Shown here one piece after another: positions 7,530-16,654 of a stretch of 64,000 bases of DNA (position 1 is its first letter; every line of letters starts with the position of its first letter). This DNA is from an uncultured Acidobacteriota bacterium (GTDB taxonomy: Bacteria > Acidobacteriota > Terriglobia > Bryobacterales > Bryobacteraceae), in the NCBI GenBank assembly GCA_902826685.1, contig CADEFT010000022.1, forward strand, positions 1-64,000. Direction: 5' to 3'. Both the position numbers and the translations under genes were made by a program. Below the pieces are notes generated by a model that searched no databases, had not been told where the DNA came from, and was given only the letters and a program-made list of their open reading frames with translations.

Positions 7530-8681
7530 ATGTCCGCCGCGCTCACCCAACTGAACGAAGAAGACCGGCTGTTTCAGGCGACCATCCGCCGCTTCGCGCG
7601 GGAGCGGATCGCACCGCGCGTTCGGGAGATGGACGAGAAGGCGATTTTCCCCAAAGACCTTCTGCGACAGTTGTTCGATCTGGGGCTGATGGGGATCGAG
7701 ATTCCCGAAGAATACGGCGGGCAGGGAGGCACGTTTTTCCAATCCGTGCTGGCGATCGAGGAACTGGCGCGGGTGGATCCCTCGACCGCGGTCATCGTGG
7801 ACGTGCAGAACACGCTGGTCAACAACGCCATTCTGCGCTTTGCCAATGACGATCAGAAGAAGCGCTACCTGCCGCAGCTGGCTACCGGCATGGTGGCGTC
7901 GTATGCGCTGTCGGAAGCCGGGTCGGGGTCGGACGCCTTCGCCATGGCGACTCGCGCCGTGGACCAGGGCGATCATTACTTGCTCAACGGGCGAAAGCTT
8001 TGGATCACCAACGCCCAAGAGGCGGGATTGTATCTCATGTTCGCCACGGTGAACCCGGAGGCGGGCTACAAGGGAGTGACCTGCTTTCTGGTGGAGCGCG
8101 AATATCCCGGCTTTCAGGTGGGGAAGAAAGAAGACAAGCTGGGTATCCGATCCTCTTCGACGTGCGAGCTGATTCTCGACAACTGCCGCGTGCCCAAGGC
8201 GAACCTGGTGGGCGAAGCGGGCAAGGGCTACAAGATCGCCATCGAGACCCTGAACGAAGGCCGCATCGGCATCGGCGCGCAGATGACGGGCCTGGCGCAG
8301 GGGGCGCTCGATCACGCCGTCGCCTATGCCAGGGAGCGGAAGCAGTTCGGCAAGGCGATCGCCGAATTTCAGGCGGTGCAGTTTGAACTGGCCGAAATGG
8401 CGACGCAGGTGGAAGCTTCGCGCCTGCTTACCTACAACGCCGCGCGGCTCAAGGAAAGCGGGCTGCCGTTTCTGACCGAGGCGGCCATGGCGAAGTATTT
8501 CTGTTCGCTCACGGGAGAGAACGTGGCGTCGAAGGCGGTTGAGGTTCTGGGCGGCGTGGGGTTCACGAAAGACTATCCGGTGGAGAAGCTCTACCGCGAC
8601 GCCAAGATCGGCCGGATTTATGAAGGCACCAGCAACATGCAGCGCATGACCATCGCCAAACAGATGCTGGGCAAGGGATAA
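7530..8681 (+). CDS. Acyl-CoA dehydrogenase, short/branched-chain type
   Basis: A 383-residue flavoprotein acyl-CoA dehydrogenase, which introduces a trans-2 double bond into acyl-CoA and passes electrons to ETF. Signature 1 is YALSEAGSGSDAFAMATRA (about residue 125), which with WITNAQEAGLY most resembles the short/branched-chain (ACADSB) subgroup. The C-terminal IYEGTSNMQ contains the catalytic glutamate. The start at 7530 was chosen because MSAALTQLNEEDRLFQ matches the family N-terminus; an earlier start at 7371 would run through the divergent small gene. A TATAGG/TAAACT patch lies within 14 bases of the ATG, so the message is short-leadered or leaderless. EtfBA is encoded about 50 kb away in this window. 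Chain-length specificity is a guess. Confidence 0.92.
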   Translation: MSAALTQLNEEDRLFQATIRRFARERIAPRVREMDEKAIFPKDLLRQLFDLGLMGIEIPEEYGGQGGTFFQSVLAIEELARVDPSTAVIVDVQNTLVNNAILRFANDDQKKRYLPQLATGMVASYALSEAGSGSDAFAMATRAVDQGDHYLLNGRKLWITNAQEAGLYLMFATVNPEAGYKGVTCFLVEREYPGFQVGKKEDKLGIRSSSTCELILDNCRVPKANLVGEAGKGYKIAIETLNEGRIGIGAQMTGLAQGALDHAVAYARERKQFGKAIAEFQAVQFELAEMATQVEASRLLTYNAARLKESGLPFLTEAAMAKYFCSLTGENVASKAVEVLGGVGFTKDYPVEKLYRDAKIGRIYEGTSNMQRMTIAKQMLGKG

Positions 8682-8736
8682 TGCAACTTGGAGCCGGTTT
8701 CCGGCGTCCTATTCTTCGAGCGAGGGGCTCAAGCCG

Positions 8737-9513
8737 ATGAAGAGAATCGTGTTGGCCGCGCTGGCGCTGCCTTTGTGGCTCCCGGCGATTGAAAAAGACC
8801 TGACTCCGCAACAGGCGGAAGAGGTCATTACCAAGTTTGCCGCCAAGGAATCGGAATTCGCCGCGGCGCGCGAGAACTACACCTACCGCCAGACGATGAA
8901 AATCAACATCCTCGACGCGGGCGGCAATCCCACGCGCGAAAAGCATGAGATGGTGTCCGACATCATCTTTAACTCCGAAGGGAAGCGCACCGAACGGGTG
9001 GTACGCGCCCCGGTCAGCACGCTCGAACGGATTCAGATGACACCGGAAGACGAACAGGATTTGCGCAACGTGCAGCCGTTCGTGCTCACCACCAAGGACG
9101 TCGACCGGTATCATGTCCGCTACCTCGGCAAGGAAACGCTGGATGAGATTCCGTGCTATGTCTTCGCGGTCAAGCCGAAGACCATGGAGCAGGGATTGCG
9201 CTACTTTTCCGGGCTCATCTATGTGGACGACCGCGACCTGCAGATCGTGAAGTCCTACGGACGGGCGACCGGCAAGCTGAAGAAGGGCTCCGATCAGCAG
9301 TTCCCGAAGTTTGAAACCTATCGCGAGCAGATCGACAACAAGTACTGGTTCCCGACCTACACGGTGGCCAACGACACGCTGATGTTCGAGAACGGACCGG
9401 TGCCGCTCAAGATGACCGTCAAGTACGAAGACTACAAGCAGTTCAAGGCGGAATCGGTCATCAAGTTCGAAGACAAGGAACTGCCGAAGGATCCGGAACC
9501 GAAAAAGCCGTAG
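8737..9513 (+). CDS. Exported LolA-like protein of unknown function
   Basis: A 258-residue protein with a short signal peptide (MKRIVLAALALPLWLPA) and no transmembrane segment afterwards. The body is an alternating beta-strand protein: HEMVSDIIFNSEGKRTERVV, IPCYVFAVKPK, LIYVDDRDLQIVKSYGRATG, KYWFPTYTVAND, MTVKYEDYKQF. This order resembles the half-barrel of LolA-like outer-membrane lipoprotein-sorting proteins, in which a residue-level report of substrate change is followed by a strand. I cannot identify catalytic residues. It precedes a radical SAM gene by about 34 bases and may be co-transcribed. Proteins of this kind are common in Acidobacteriota and remain uncharacterised. Confidence 0.6.
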   Translation: MKRIVLAALALPLWLPAIEKDLTPQQAEEVITKFAAKESEFAAARENYTYRQTMKINILDAGGNPTREKHEMVSDIIFNSEGKRTERVVRAPVSTLERIQMTPEDEQDLRNVQPFVLTTKDVDRYHVRYLGKETLDEIPCYVFAVKPKTMEQGLRYFSGLIYVDDRDLQIVKSYGRATGKLKKGSDQQFPKFETYREQIDNKYWFPTYTVANDTLMFENGPVPLKMTVKYEDYKQFKAESVIKFEDKELPKDPEPKKP

Positions 9514-9547
9514 CCCGAGTGTGGTTGAATATGAGTTTAGACATTCA

Positions 9548-10576
9548 ATGAGCGAGACTGCGTTTCGTTTCCGGCGCCAGTGGGCGGCGGTCACTCGCCG
9601 CCTGCGGGAGTTCAAGATGGTGGCGAAAGGGCTGGCGTCCACCGACCATCCGATTCTGGCTCATCTGATCCCCATCCGGCGCTGCAATCTGAGTTGCGGA
9701 TACTGCAACGAATACGACGATTACTCGAAGCCGATTCCGATCGCCACGATGCTCGACCGGGTGGACCGGCTGGCGGAGCTCGGCACTACGATCATCACCA
9801 TCAGCGGCGGAGAGCCGCTGCTGCATCCGGAACTGGACCAGATCTTCGCCCGCATGCGTTCGCACGGCATGCTGGCGGGGCTGATTACCAACGGCTACCT
9901 GCTGAATGCGGAGCGCATCAAGCGCCTCAATGAGGCCGGGCTTGACCACATGCAGATCAGCATCGACAACGTGAATCCGGACGATGTTTCGAAGAAGAGC
10001 CTGAAAGTGCTCGATCAGCGGCTGCGCTGGCTTTCCGAACATGCCATCTTCCACGTGAACATCAATTCGGTGGTGGGCGGCGGTACGCGCCATCCCGAGG
10101 ATGCGCTGACGATCGGCAAGCGGGCTCTGGAACTCGGGTTCACTTCGACCATCGGCATCATTCACGACGGCGACGGGCAGTTGCGTCCGCTGCCGGACCC
10201 CGAGCGTGAAGTATACCGTCAGATGAAGTCGTTTGAGAAGAGCGGCTATTCGCGGCTCAAGTACTTTCAGGACGCCATCGCCGATGGGCGCCCGAACCAG
10301 TGGAAGTGCCGCGCGGGCGCGCGTTACCTGTATATCTGCGAGGACGGGCTGGTGCACTATTGCTCGCAGCAGCGCGGCTATCCGGGCAAGGCGCTGGCCG
10401 AGTATTCGCTCGACGACATCCGCCGCGAGTATCTGACGGTGAAGGGCTGTGCGCCGTATTGCACGGTGAGCTGCGTCAACCAGTCGAGCTATATGGATTT
10501 CTGGCGCGATCCGCAGATCTATGCGCCCGTCGAGCCCACGCGCAAGAAAGACGAGCTGGTGAAGATCTCCGTCTAG
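9548..10576 (+). CDS. Radical SAM protein with SPASM-like cysteine tail
   Basis: A 342-residue radical SAM enzyme. The 4Fe-4S cluster motif is CNLSCGYC (C46, C50, C53) and the SAM-binding GGEP is at 87-90; ITNGYLL and HMQISID follow in the expected order. The C-terminal third has more cysteines (WKCRAG, YICEDGLVHYC, CAPYCTVSC), consistent with an auxiliary SPASM/Twitch-like cluster site. Such enzymes modify peptides or small substrates. No precursor peptide is evident nearby; the flanking genes encode a LolA-like exported protein and a large cytochrome. ATG 9548 is preferred on content; a GTG at 9521 would add nine residues. The substrate is unknown. Confidence 0.85.
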   Translation: MSETAFRFRRQWAAVTRRLREFKMVAKGLASTDHPILAHLIPIRRCNLSCGYCNEYDDYSKPIPIATMLDRVDRLAELGTTIITISGGEPLLHPELDQIFARMRSHGMLAGLITNGYLLNAERIKRLNEAGLDHMQISIDNVNPDDVSKKSLKVLDQRLRWLSEHAIFHVNINSVVGGGTRHPEDALTIGKRALELGFTSTIGIIHDGDGQLRPLPDPEREVYRQMKSFEKSGYSRLKYFQDAIADGRPNQWKCRAGARYLYICEDGLVHYCSQQRGYPGKALAEYSLDDIRREYLTVKGCAPYCTVSCVNQSSYMDFWRDPQIYAPVEPTRKKDELVKISV

Positions 10577-10616
10577 CGGTTCGGGCGCCGTCCTCTACAA
10601 TCAAGACACGGTAGTC

Positions 10617-13600
10617 ATGAAACTTCGAATTGGACTCACCCTGTCGGCGATTGCCTTGCTGACCGGTTTTCTACTCTGGAAATACCGCCCATCCCCGGGC
10701 GCCGCGCGCGAAGCGCGCGGGCTCGCGTCCATCACCGTTCCCGAAGGCTTCCAAGTCGAACTGGCCGCCAAGCCCGGCCTGGTCCGTTATCCGATGCTCG
10801 GCACCATCGACGACCGGGGCCGCATCTTCATGTGTGAATCCTCCGGCGAGACGATGCAGACGGCCGAAATGACGGCCGATCCCAACTACGTGGTCAGCCT
10901 GATCGAAGACACCGATAAAGACGGCGTCTACGACAAGAGGACGACATTCGCCGAGAAGCTGACGCTGCCCGCGGGCGCGGTCTGGCATCGAGGCAGCCTG
11001 TACGTCGCGGCGCCGCCGGCGCTTTACCGTTTCGAGGACACCGACAACGACGGGGTCGCCGATATTCGCGAGACGGTGGTCACCGGCTGGAACCTGAGCG
11101 CCAACGCCGCCTCGCTGCATGGGCCGATTCTCGGCCCCGACGGCTGGCTCTATCTCACCGACGGGCGGCATGGTTTCAAGATCGACACCAAGGATGGCCG
11201 CCACTACCAGGGCAAAGCGTCGCGTATCTGGCGTGTGCGGCCCGATGGCACCGGGCTTGAATGGTACGCCGGCGGCGGCTTTGACAATCCGGTGGAGGTC
11301 GCCTTCACCGATGCCGGCGATATGTTCGGCACCATGACCTATTTTCAGGATCCGCGCGACGGCCAGCGCGACGCCATCCTGCATTTTGTCGAAGGGGGCT
11401 GCTATCCCAAGCCCTATCCGGTCACCGAAGAATTCAAACGGACCGGCGACCTGATGCCGGTGATGACCAAATTCGCGCGCATCGCTCCTTCGGGCCTGGA
11501 GCGTTATCGCGGCGCCGAGTTCGGGGAAGGCTTCCACGGCAATCTGTTCACCGCGCAATTCAACGCGCATCGCGTGCAGCGCCACAAGGTGACCGCGGTG
11601 GGGGCGAGCTACAAGACCGAAGACGAGGACTTCTTTGTTTCCTCCGATCCGGACCTGCATCCCACCGATGTGATGGAGGACGCCGATGGCAGTTTGATCG
11701 TGGTCGATACCGGGGCCTGGTTCATCCACGGCTGTCCGCTTTCGCGTACATCGAAACCCGATGTGCTCGGCATGTTCTATCGAGTCAAGCGCAAGGGGGC
11801 GCATAAGGGGCCAGTGACCCGCGAGGACCCGATGGAAAAGCTGGTGGAAGCCAAGGACGTCGCGACGCTGGCCAAAATGCGGACGCCGGCGGCCGTCTTC
11901 GGGCTCTATCGCGTGGGCGGCGCGGAAGCCACTCGGGCGTTGCGCGAGGCTTTGAAGGATTCAAGTAACGAAGTAAGGCAGGCGGCGGCGCGGCAGCTTG
12001 GCATGCTGCGGGACAACGAATCGGTACCGGCGTTGATGGAACTGGCGCGCCAATCGGAACCGCATCTGCGGCGGCAGGCGGCCGCATCGCTCGGCATGAT
12101 CGGCGACAAGCGGGCGGTGCCCGCGTTGATCGAGGCGGCGGCCAATCCCGAAGACCGCTACGTCGAGCATTCGATCGTCTATTCGCTGATCCAACTGGGC
12201 GACGCCGCGGCGCTTTCGGCCGGGTTGAAGTCGGCCTCGGCGCCGGTGCGGAAGGCGTCGCTGATCGCACTCGACCAGATGGACAAGAGCCCGCTGGGCG
12301 AAGGCCAGGTGATGCCGTTCCTTGAAAGCGACAACGCGGAATTGCGGCGCACCGCGCTTTGGGTGGTATTGCGGCACAAGCAGTGGAGCGCCCGGCTCAC
12401 CCGGTCGCTTGAAGCGCGTTTGCGGTCGCCGCAGTTTTCGTCAAGCGAAGCCGAAATGGTGGGCGACGCGATGGCCGCCTTCTGCGACGACGTGAACATG
12501 CAGAAGACGATCGGCGTCGCGATGGGCGATCCGGCGCTAGGGGCGGACCGGCAGATTTTCCTCGCCGGCGTGGCCGAGCGGTGCAGCTCCAAGGAATTTC
12601 CCGCCGGCTGGAAGGACGGACTCTCGCGGCTGCTGGCGCATGGGGACGCCAAGGTTCGTGCCCGCACGATCGCGCTGGTGAGGACTCGCGGCACGGCGCT
12701 GGTGGATGGCGATCTGAGGCGGCTGGCGGCCGATGCCCAACAGCCCGACGACGTGCGCGTACAGGCGTTGAGCGCGCTGGTGGGCCGCTATCCCAATCTG
12801 AACGACACCGGCTTCGACTATCTGATCGCCAAGCTCGATCCCAAGGCCGACGCTGCGGTGAAGCTGGCGGCCGGGCAGATCCTGGCGCGGGCGGCGTTCA
12901 CCGGCGATCAACTGCTCGCCATCGCGGGCAAACACATGAAAGCGGCGGATCCGCTGGTGTTGCCCAATCTCATGGACGCTTTCCGCAATTCGAAGGAGGA
13001 AAAGGTGGGGCTGGCGCTGGTGGCAGGGTTGAAGCAGGTGGAATCGTCGCTGGGTACGGTGGGCTCGCAGCGCGTCGCGGAGACGATCGCGCGGTTCCCC
13101 GCCGCGGTACGGGACGCGGCCAAGCCGCTGCTGGTAAAACTCGAAGCCGACCGCCATGCGCGGCTTGAGAAGCTGACGAAGCTCGAAACGATCCTCAATA
13201 CCAAAGGCGACGTCTCAAAAGGCAAGGAGCTTTTCTTTGGCGCCAAGGCGGGCTGCTCAAGCTGCCATACGGTGGGCCTCGACGGCGGCCATGTGGGACC
13301 CGATCTGACTTCGATCGGCGCCATCCGCTCGCCGCACGATCTGCTGGAGGCCATCGTTCTGCCGAGCGAGAGCTTCGTGCCGGGGCATGAAGTGTATCGC
13401 GTGGAGACCGAGACCGAGGTTTACGCGGGCGTTCTGGGGCGTAGCGCGCCCGATGCGGTGATTCTGATCACCGGACCGAACGACGAAGTGCGGATTTCGC
13501 GGAAAGACATCAAGAAGATGGGCTACGCGCCGGTTTCGCTGATGCCGGAAGGATTCGACGAAGTGTTGTCGAAGCAGGAACTGACGGATCTGATGAGCTA

Positions 13601-13649
13601 CATGCGGGCGCAGACGTCGAGGAAGGCGGCCGCCGAGGGAGGAATGTAG
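10617..13649 (+). CDS. Membrane-bound dehydrogenase / HEAT / cytochrome c fusion
   Basis: A 1010-residue multidomain protein. Residues 5-24 form a signal/anchor helix. Residues about 38-390 are a beta-propeller of the sorbosone-dehydrogenase-like 'membrane-bound dehydrogenase' type (ITVPEGFQVELAAKPGLVRYPM, EDTDKDGVYDKRT, DDVMEDADGSLIVVDTGAW-like blade ends). Residues about 430-860 are HEAT-like repeats (SSNEVRQAAARQLGMLRD, EPHLRRQAAASLGMIGDKRAV). The C-terminus carries a cytochrome c domain with one heme site CSSCH (880-884) and a distal Met candidate. This is the 'PVC-type heme-binding CxxCH' architecture known from Planctomycetes, Verrucomicrobia and Acidobacteriota. It probably oxidises a sugar or alcohol at the cell surface; the substrate is unknown. 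Confidence 0.85.
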   Translation: MKLRIGLTLSAIALLTGFLLWKYRPSPGAAREARGLASITVPEGFQVELAAKPGLVRYPMLGTIDDRGRIFMCESSGETMQTAEMTADPNYVVSLIEDTDKDGVYDKRTTFAEKLTLPAGAVWHRGSLYVAAPPALYRFEDTDNDGVADIRETVVTGWNLSANAASLHGPILGPDGWLYLTDGRHGFKIDTKDGRHYQGKASRIWRVRPDGTGLEWYAGGGFDNPVEVAFTDAGDMFGTMTYFQDPRDGQRDAILHFVEGGCYPKPYPVTEEFKRTGDLMPVMTKFARIAPSGLERYRGAEFGEGFHGNLFTAQFNAHRVQRHKVTAVGASYKTEDEDFFVSSDPDLHPTDVMEDADGSLIVVDTGAWFIHGCPLSRTSKPDVLGMFYRVKRKGAHKGPVTREDPMEKLVEAKDVATLAKMRTPAAVFGLYRVGGAEATRALREALKDSSNEVRQAAARQLGMLRDNESVPALMELARQSEPHLRRQAAASLGMIGDKRAVPALIEAAANPEDRYVEHSIVYSLIQLGDAAALSAGLKSASAPVRKASLIALDQMDKSPLGEGQVMPFLESDNAELRRTALWVVLRHKQWSARLTRSLEARLRSPQFSSSEAEMVGDAMAAFCDDVNMQKTIGVAMGDPALGADRQIFLAGVAERCSSKEFPAGWKDGLSRLLAHGDAKVRARTIALVRTRGTALVDGDLRRLAADAQQPDDVRVQALSALVGRYPNLNDTGFDYLIAKLDPKADAAVKLAAGQILARAAFTGDQLLAIAGKHMKAADPLVLPNLMDAFRNSKEEKVGLALVAGLKQVESSLGTVGSQRVAETIARFPAAVRDAAKPLLVKLEADRHARLEKLTKLETILNTKGDVSKGKELFFGAKAGCSSCHTVGLDGGHVGPDLTSIGAIRSPHDLLEAIVLPSESFVPGHEVYRVETETEVYAGVLGRSAPDAVILITGPNDEVRISRKDIKKMGYAPVSLMPEGFDEVLSKQELTDLMSYMRAQTSRKAAAEGGM

Positions 13650-13674
13650 GGACCGGCTGGCGAAGACGGTCCCT
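13648..13674. terminator. Hairpin between convergent genes
   Basis: AGGGACCG (13648-13655) pairs perfectly with CGGTCCCT (13667-13674) around an 11-base loop, in the 36-base gap between two convergent genes. It starts at the stop of the cytochrome gene and ends 11 bases before the stop of the ATPase gene. There is no clear T-tract on either side, so a bidirectional hairpin terminator is likely but not certain. Confidence 0.5.
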
Positions 13675-13685
13675 CGGGATATGTA

Positions 13686-14870
13686 TTAGTTCCGGCGCGA
13701 ACCGCGAGGAGTCGTTTGGGACTTGGCGGCTTCGGCGCTGGCCGCGTTGGCCAATGCCTGATTCAGGTTGACGAGCGACATGTCGACCAGTTCGGTCATG
13801 GCGTGCATGCCGAGCCCTTCGGCTTCCTTGACGAACAGGATGTCGTTGCCGGCCGCATCGACGTCGATGCGAAGCCAGTCGCCGCGCCGCACCTGTTCGG
13901 TGGCGATCAGGTTCGAAAGCGGCTGTACCAGCAGGCGTTCAATGGCGCGCTTCAGATGGCGGGCTCCGTATTTGGCGTCGGTGCCTTCCTGAATCATGCG
14001 TTGTTTGGCGGCCTCGGTGACCGTGAAGACGAAGGCGCGGTCGTCGCCATTCAACCAGACGCGCTGCTGAACGAAGCTCAGTTCGATGTCGAGGATGCGG
14101 CGGAGTTCGGCATCGCCCAGCGGCTTGAAGACGACGATCTTATCCAGGCGGTTGACGAACTCGGGCGTGAACTTGCGCTTGGCGGCGTCGATGCCGGTGC
14201 GGGAGATCTTGGCGTTCAGCTTGTCGTCGAGCACCTGTGGCGCGGCGGCGTCGACGCGGTTGACGGCGTTGAATCCCAGCCGCGGGCTGAGCAGCGAATT
14301 CATTTCGTTCGCGCCCAGGTTGCTGGTCATAAAGATCATGGTCTTCGAGAAATCCACGCGGCGGTTGTCGCCCAGGGTGAGCGTGGCCTTGTCGAGGATG
14401 CCGAGCAGCAGGTTCCACAGGGCGTCCGACGCTTTCTCGATCTCGTCAAACAGCACGAAGCTGACCTTGCAGGTATCGGTGTGATAGAGGCTCAGCACTT
14501 CCTGGCTTAACAGAGGGTGAGTTTCGCGGTGGCCGAGGTAGCCGGGAGGGGAACCGATCAGCTTGGCGATTTCGTGGCTATGCTGGAACTCGGCGCAGTC
14601 GATTTTGATGACGGCGCGCGGGTTGGTTACCAGGCTTTCCGCGGTTGCCTCCACGATGCGGGTTTTGCCGGACCCCGTTGGACCGAGGAAGAGAAAGTTC
14701 CCGATGGGACGCCCTTGTGGGGTCATGCCCGTCAGGTACAACTGGTAAATGTTGACGATTTGTTCGACCGCCTCCATCTGCCCGATCACCAGCTTGCGCA
14801 ATCGCCGGTCGAGCGACTCGGCTTCACGGCCGGTCTTCGTCGCATCGAGCAGCAGGTTCAACTTCGTCAT
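13686..14870 (-). CDS. Second single-ring Clp D2-type AAA+ ATPase
   Basis: A 394-residue paralogue of the protein at 3890-4945. It shows Walker A GPTGSGKT (63-70), pore loop GYLGH (110-114), Walker B FVLFDEIEKA (138-147), sensor-1 MTSNLGA (181-187), arginine finger in PEFVNR and sensor-2 YGARHLKR (301-308). The LGFN segment (198-201) equals the ClpC-type ClpP-docking loop and falls at the same residue number as FGF in the paralogue. It has a longer, Ala/Ser-rich C-terminal tail ending SRRN. Start 14870 is supported by GGAGGAG about 11 bases upstream; two upstream ATGs lack this. No Clp N-domain, first ring or zinc finger is present. The 175 bases upstream hold nothing recognisable. Confidence 0.8.
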   Translation of the reverse strand: MTKLNLLLDATKTGREAESLDRRLRKLVIGQMEAVEQIVNIYQLYLTGMTPQGRPIGNFLFLGPTGSGKTRIVEATAESLVTNPRAVIKIDCAEFQHSHEIAKLIGSPPGYLGHRETHPLLSQEVLSLYHTDTCKVSFVLFDEIEKASDALWNLLLGILDKATLTLGDNRRVDFSKTMIFMTSNLGANEMNSLLSPRLGFNAVNRVDAAAPQVLDDKLNAKISRTGIDAAKRKFTPEFVNRLDKIVVFKPLGDAELRRILDIELSFVQQRVWLNGDDRAFVFTVTEAAKQRMIQEGTDAKYGARHLKRAIERLLVQPLSNLIATEQVRRGDWLRIDVDAAGNDILFVKEAEGLGMHAMTELVDMSLVNLNQALANAASAEAAKSQTTPRGSRRN

Positions 14871-15045
14871 TTTCTTTACGTCTCCTCCAGGGTTCACGCT
14901 GCCCTTTGCAGCCGATTCATTGCGATCCATCCCGGTGTTCATGGAGGGCTGGTTTCGGCGCCAACTTCCACCCCAATCCCGAAGCAACCGTACTTCCACT
15001 CCCTTTTCCCTCGATTTCGATTCCAATGAAGTCCCGCTCCTTGAT

Positions 15046-15759
15046 TTACTTCGCCGGTCTCGACGGTCTCATTTCGATGCTTGAAACCATGGTTCGTTCC
15101 GGCATTGCCACCGCCATCCGTACCACTTCGGCAATGTCTTCGGACTGGATCTTCCAATCCGCCCGCGGGCCGCGTCCAAATTCGGTCGAGACGCTGCCCG
15201 GCAGGATCGTGGTCACCCGTACGTTGTCATGGCGATGATCCAGCATGAGAGCCTCACTGAAACCGATCAGCCCGAACTTCGAGGCGTTGTAAGCCGCGCC
15301 GCCGGCGAAGGCATTTTTGCCCGCCAGGCTGGCGATGTTGACGATCAATCCGCCCCGCCCCCGCTTAAATCTCTCTATCGCCAAATGGCAGCAATGGAAG
15401 ACTCCCGTCAAATTGGTGTCTATGGTCGCCTGCCATTCCTCCCCGGTCATTTCCGCCACGCTGCGAAATACTCCGATACCCGCGTTATTCACCAGAATGT
15501 CCAGACTGGTCAAATGATCGTCCGTGAAAGCGAAAAACTTTCGGATTGCTTCGGGCTTCGTCACGTCGCACTCGATTCCCGTAATCCAACCACCGGTCTC
15601 ATCGACGAGTTCCTTCACGGCCGTCTGAGTGCCGGATTGCGTACGGCCGCAAATGGCCACGCGCACCCCGTTGGCGGCCAGCATTTTCGCGATGGCTCTA
15701 CCGATGCCCCGCGTCGCGCCCGTCACCATCGCCGTCTTGCCTTCAAAAGGTTTGATCAT
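15046..15759 (-). CDS. SDR-family NAD(P)-dependent oxidoreductase
   Basis: A 237-residue classical short-chain dehydrogenase/reductase. The nucleotide-binding TGATRGIG is at 13-20, the structural NNAG motif follows in ILVNNAGIGVF, and the catalytic Ser is in VNIASLAG with Tyr-Lys in YNASK. R39/T40 after the second strand (ICGRT) favours NADP over NAD, though weakly. Its start lies 73 bases from the divergent hemX start. The Clp-like ATPase lies downstream on the same strand after 175 bases and is probably a separate unit. Substrate cannot be predicted; similar proteins are often annotated as 3-oxoacyl-ACP reductase-like without evidence. Confidence 0.85.
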   Translation of the reverse strand: MIKPFEGKTAMVTGATRGIGRAIAKMLAANGVRVAICGRTQSGTQTAVKELVDETGGWITGIECDVTKPEAIRKFFAFTDDHLTSLDILVNNAGIGVFRSVAEMTGEEWQATIDTNLTGVFHCCHLAIERFKRGRGGLIVNIASLAGKNAFAGGAAYNASKFGLIGFSEALMLDHRHDNVRVTTILPGSVSTEFGRGPRADWKIQSEDIAEVVRMAVAMPERTMVSSIEMRPSRPAK

Positions 15760-15832
15760 GTTCCGATGGTATGCCGCCCCAACGCCTTACCGTGCCCGCC
15801 CTGTGACACAATGAAAACGGAAGACTTCTCTC

Positions 15833-16654
15833 ATGCATGAAACCAGCGTCTTCTGGTTGCGGATCGCCGCCTGCCTCTACTTCATCGGCCTGCTGCACAC
15901 GCTGCTGACGCTGATCCGGCAGCGCAGCTCGCTTGCGCCTTTCGCTCATTCCGCCTTCGTGGTGGGCGTCGTCCTGCACATGGTTTCCATCGTGGAACTG
16001 GCCCAGGCGGAGCGCCAATTCCCGGTTGGCAACTTCTATCAATCCGTTTCGGTGCTGGCCTTCTTCATCGCCCTGCTCTTCCTGTTCGTCTGGTGGCGCT
16101 ATCAATTCGCGCCCCTTAGCTTGTTTTCCTTCCCTGTCGTTTTTCTACTCACCCTGGTTGGGGCCACGCAGATCCCCGTGTCCGGGTGGTCGGATCCTCG
16201 TTTGCGGGACGCCTGGCTCATGCTTCATGTGTTGACCGTGCTCTCGGGCTACGCCTCGCTGCTGCTGACGGCGGTGGCCAGCATCTTCTACCTGATCCGG
16301 GAACGCCAGTTGAAGAGCAAGAAAGTGGCGAAGGGATTGTTCGACCGTCTGCCGCCGCTCGGCACGCTCGACAAGCTGATTACGCGGTCGCTCGAATTCT
16401 GTTTCGTTTTCTTCACGGCCGGGGTGCTGGCCGGCATCATTTGGGCCTTTATAGAAACGGGCACTCGTTGGATCGGCGACGGGCGCATTCTGGTGGGACT
16501 GATCACCTGGTCTGTCTGTTTGATCACGCTGTTCCTGCGTACGCTTGCCGGATGGCGTGGAAGGCGCGCCGCCATCATCTCGATCACGCTCACCGGCTGC
16601 GCCGTGTTCACCTGGATCTCGCACGTGGGACTGCGTACTGTTCTGGCCCGATGA
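15833..16654 (+). CDS. hemX: HemX/CcsA-like integral membrane protein
   Basis: A 273-residue protein with about eight hydrophobic helices, from the CcsA/HemX cytochrome c assembly family. It has the NFYQSVSVLAFF segment seen in CcsA but not the WxWD heme-handling motif, which favours HemX. In other bacteria HemX sits beside hemA and affects HemA levels; here the stop overlaps the hemA start as ATGA, giving translational coupling. GGAAG lies upstream of the ATG at 15833. It is the first gene of the tetrapyrrole operon. The 73-base gap to the divergent SDR gene should contain the operon promoter, but no clear -35/-10 pair is visible. Confidence 0.8.
   Translation: MHETSVFWLRIAACLYFIGLLHTLLTLIRQRSSLAPFAHSAFVVGVVLHMVSIVELAQAERQFPVGNFYQSVSVLAFFIALLFLFVWWRYQFAPLSLFSFPVVFLLTLVGATQIPVSGWSDPRLRDAWLMLHVLTVLSGYASLLLTAVASIFYLIRERQLKSKKVAKGLFDRLPPLGTLDKLITRSLEFCFVFFTAGVLAGIIWAFIETGTRWIGDGRILVGLITWSVCLITLFLRTLAGWRGRRAAIISITLTGCAVFTWISHVGLRTVLAR

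Noticed and set aside
13656..13666. tRNA or small RNA in the convergent gap
   Set aside because: The gap is 36 bases and holds only a hairpin; no cloverleaf can form. No tRNA was seen in any other gap either.
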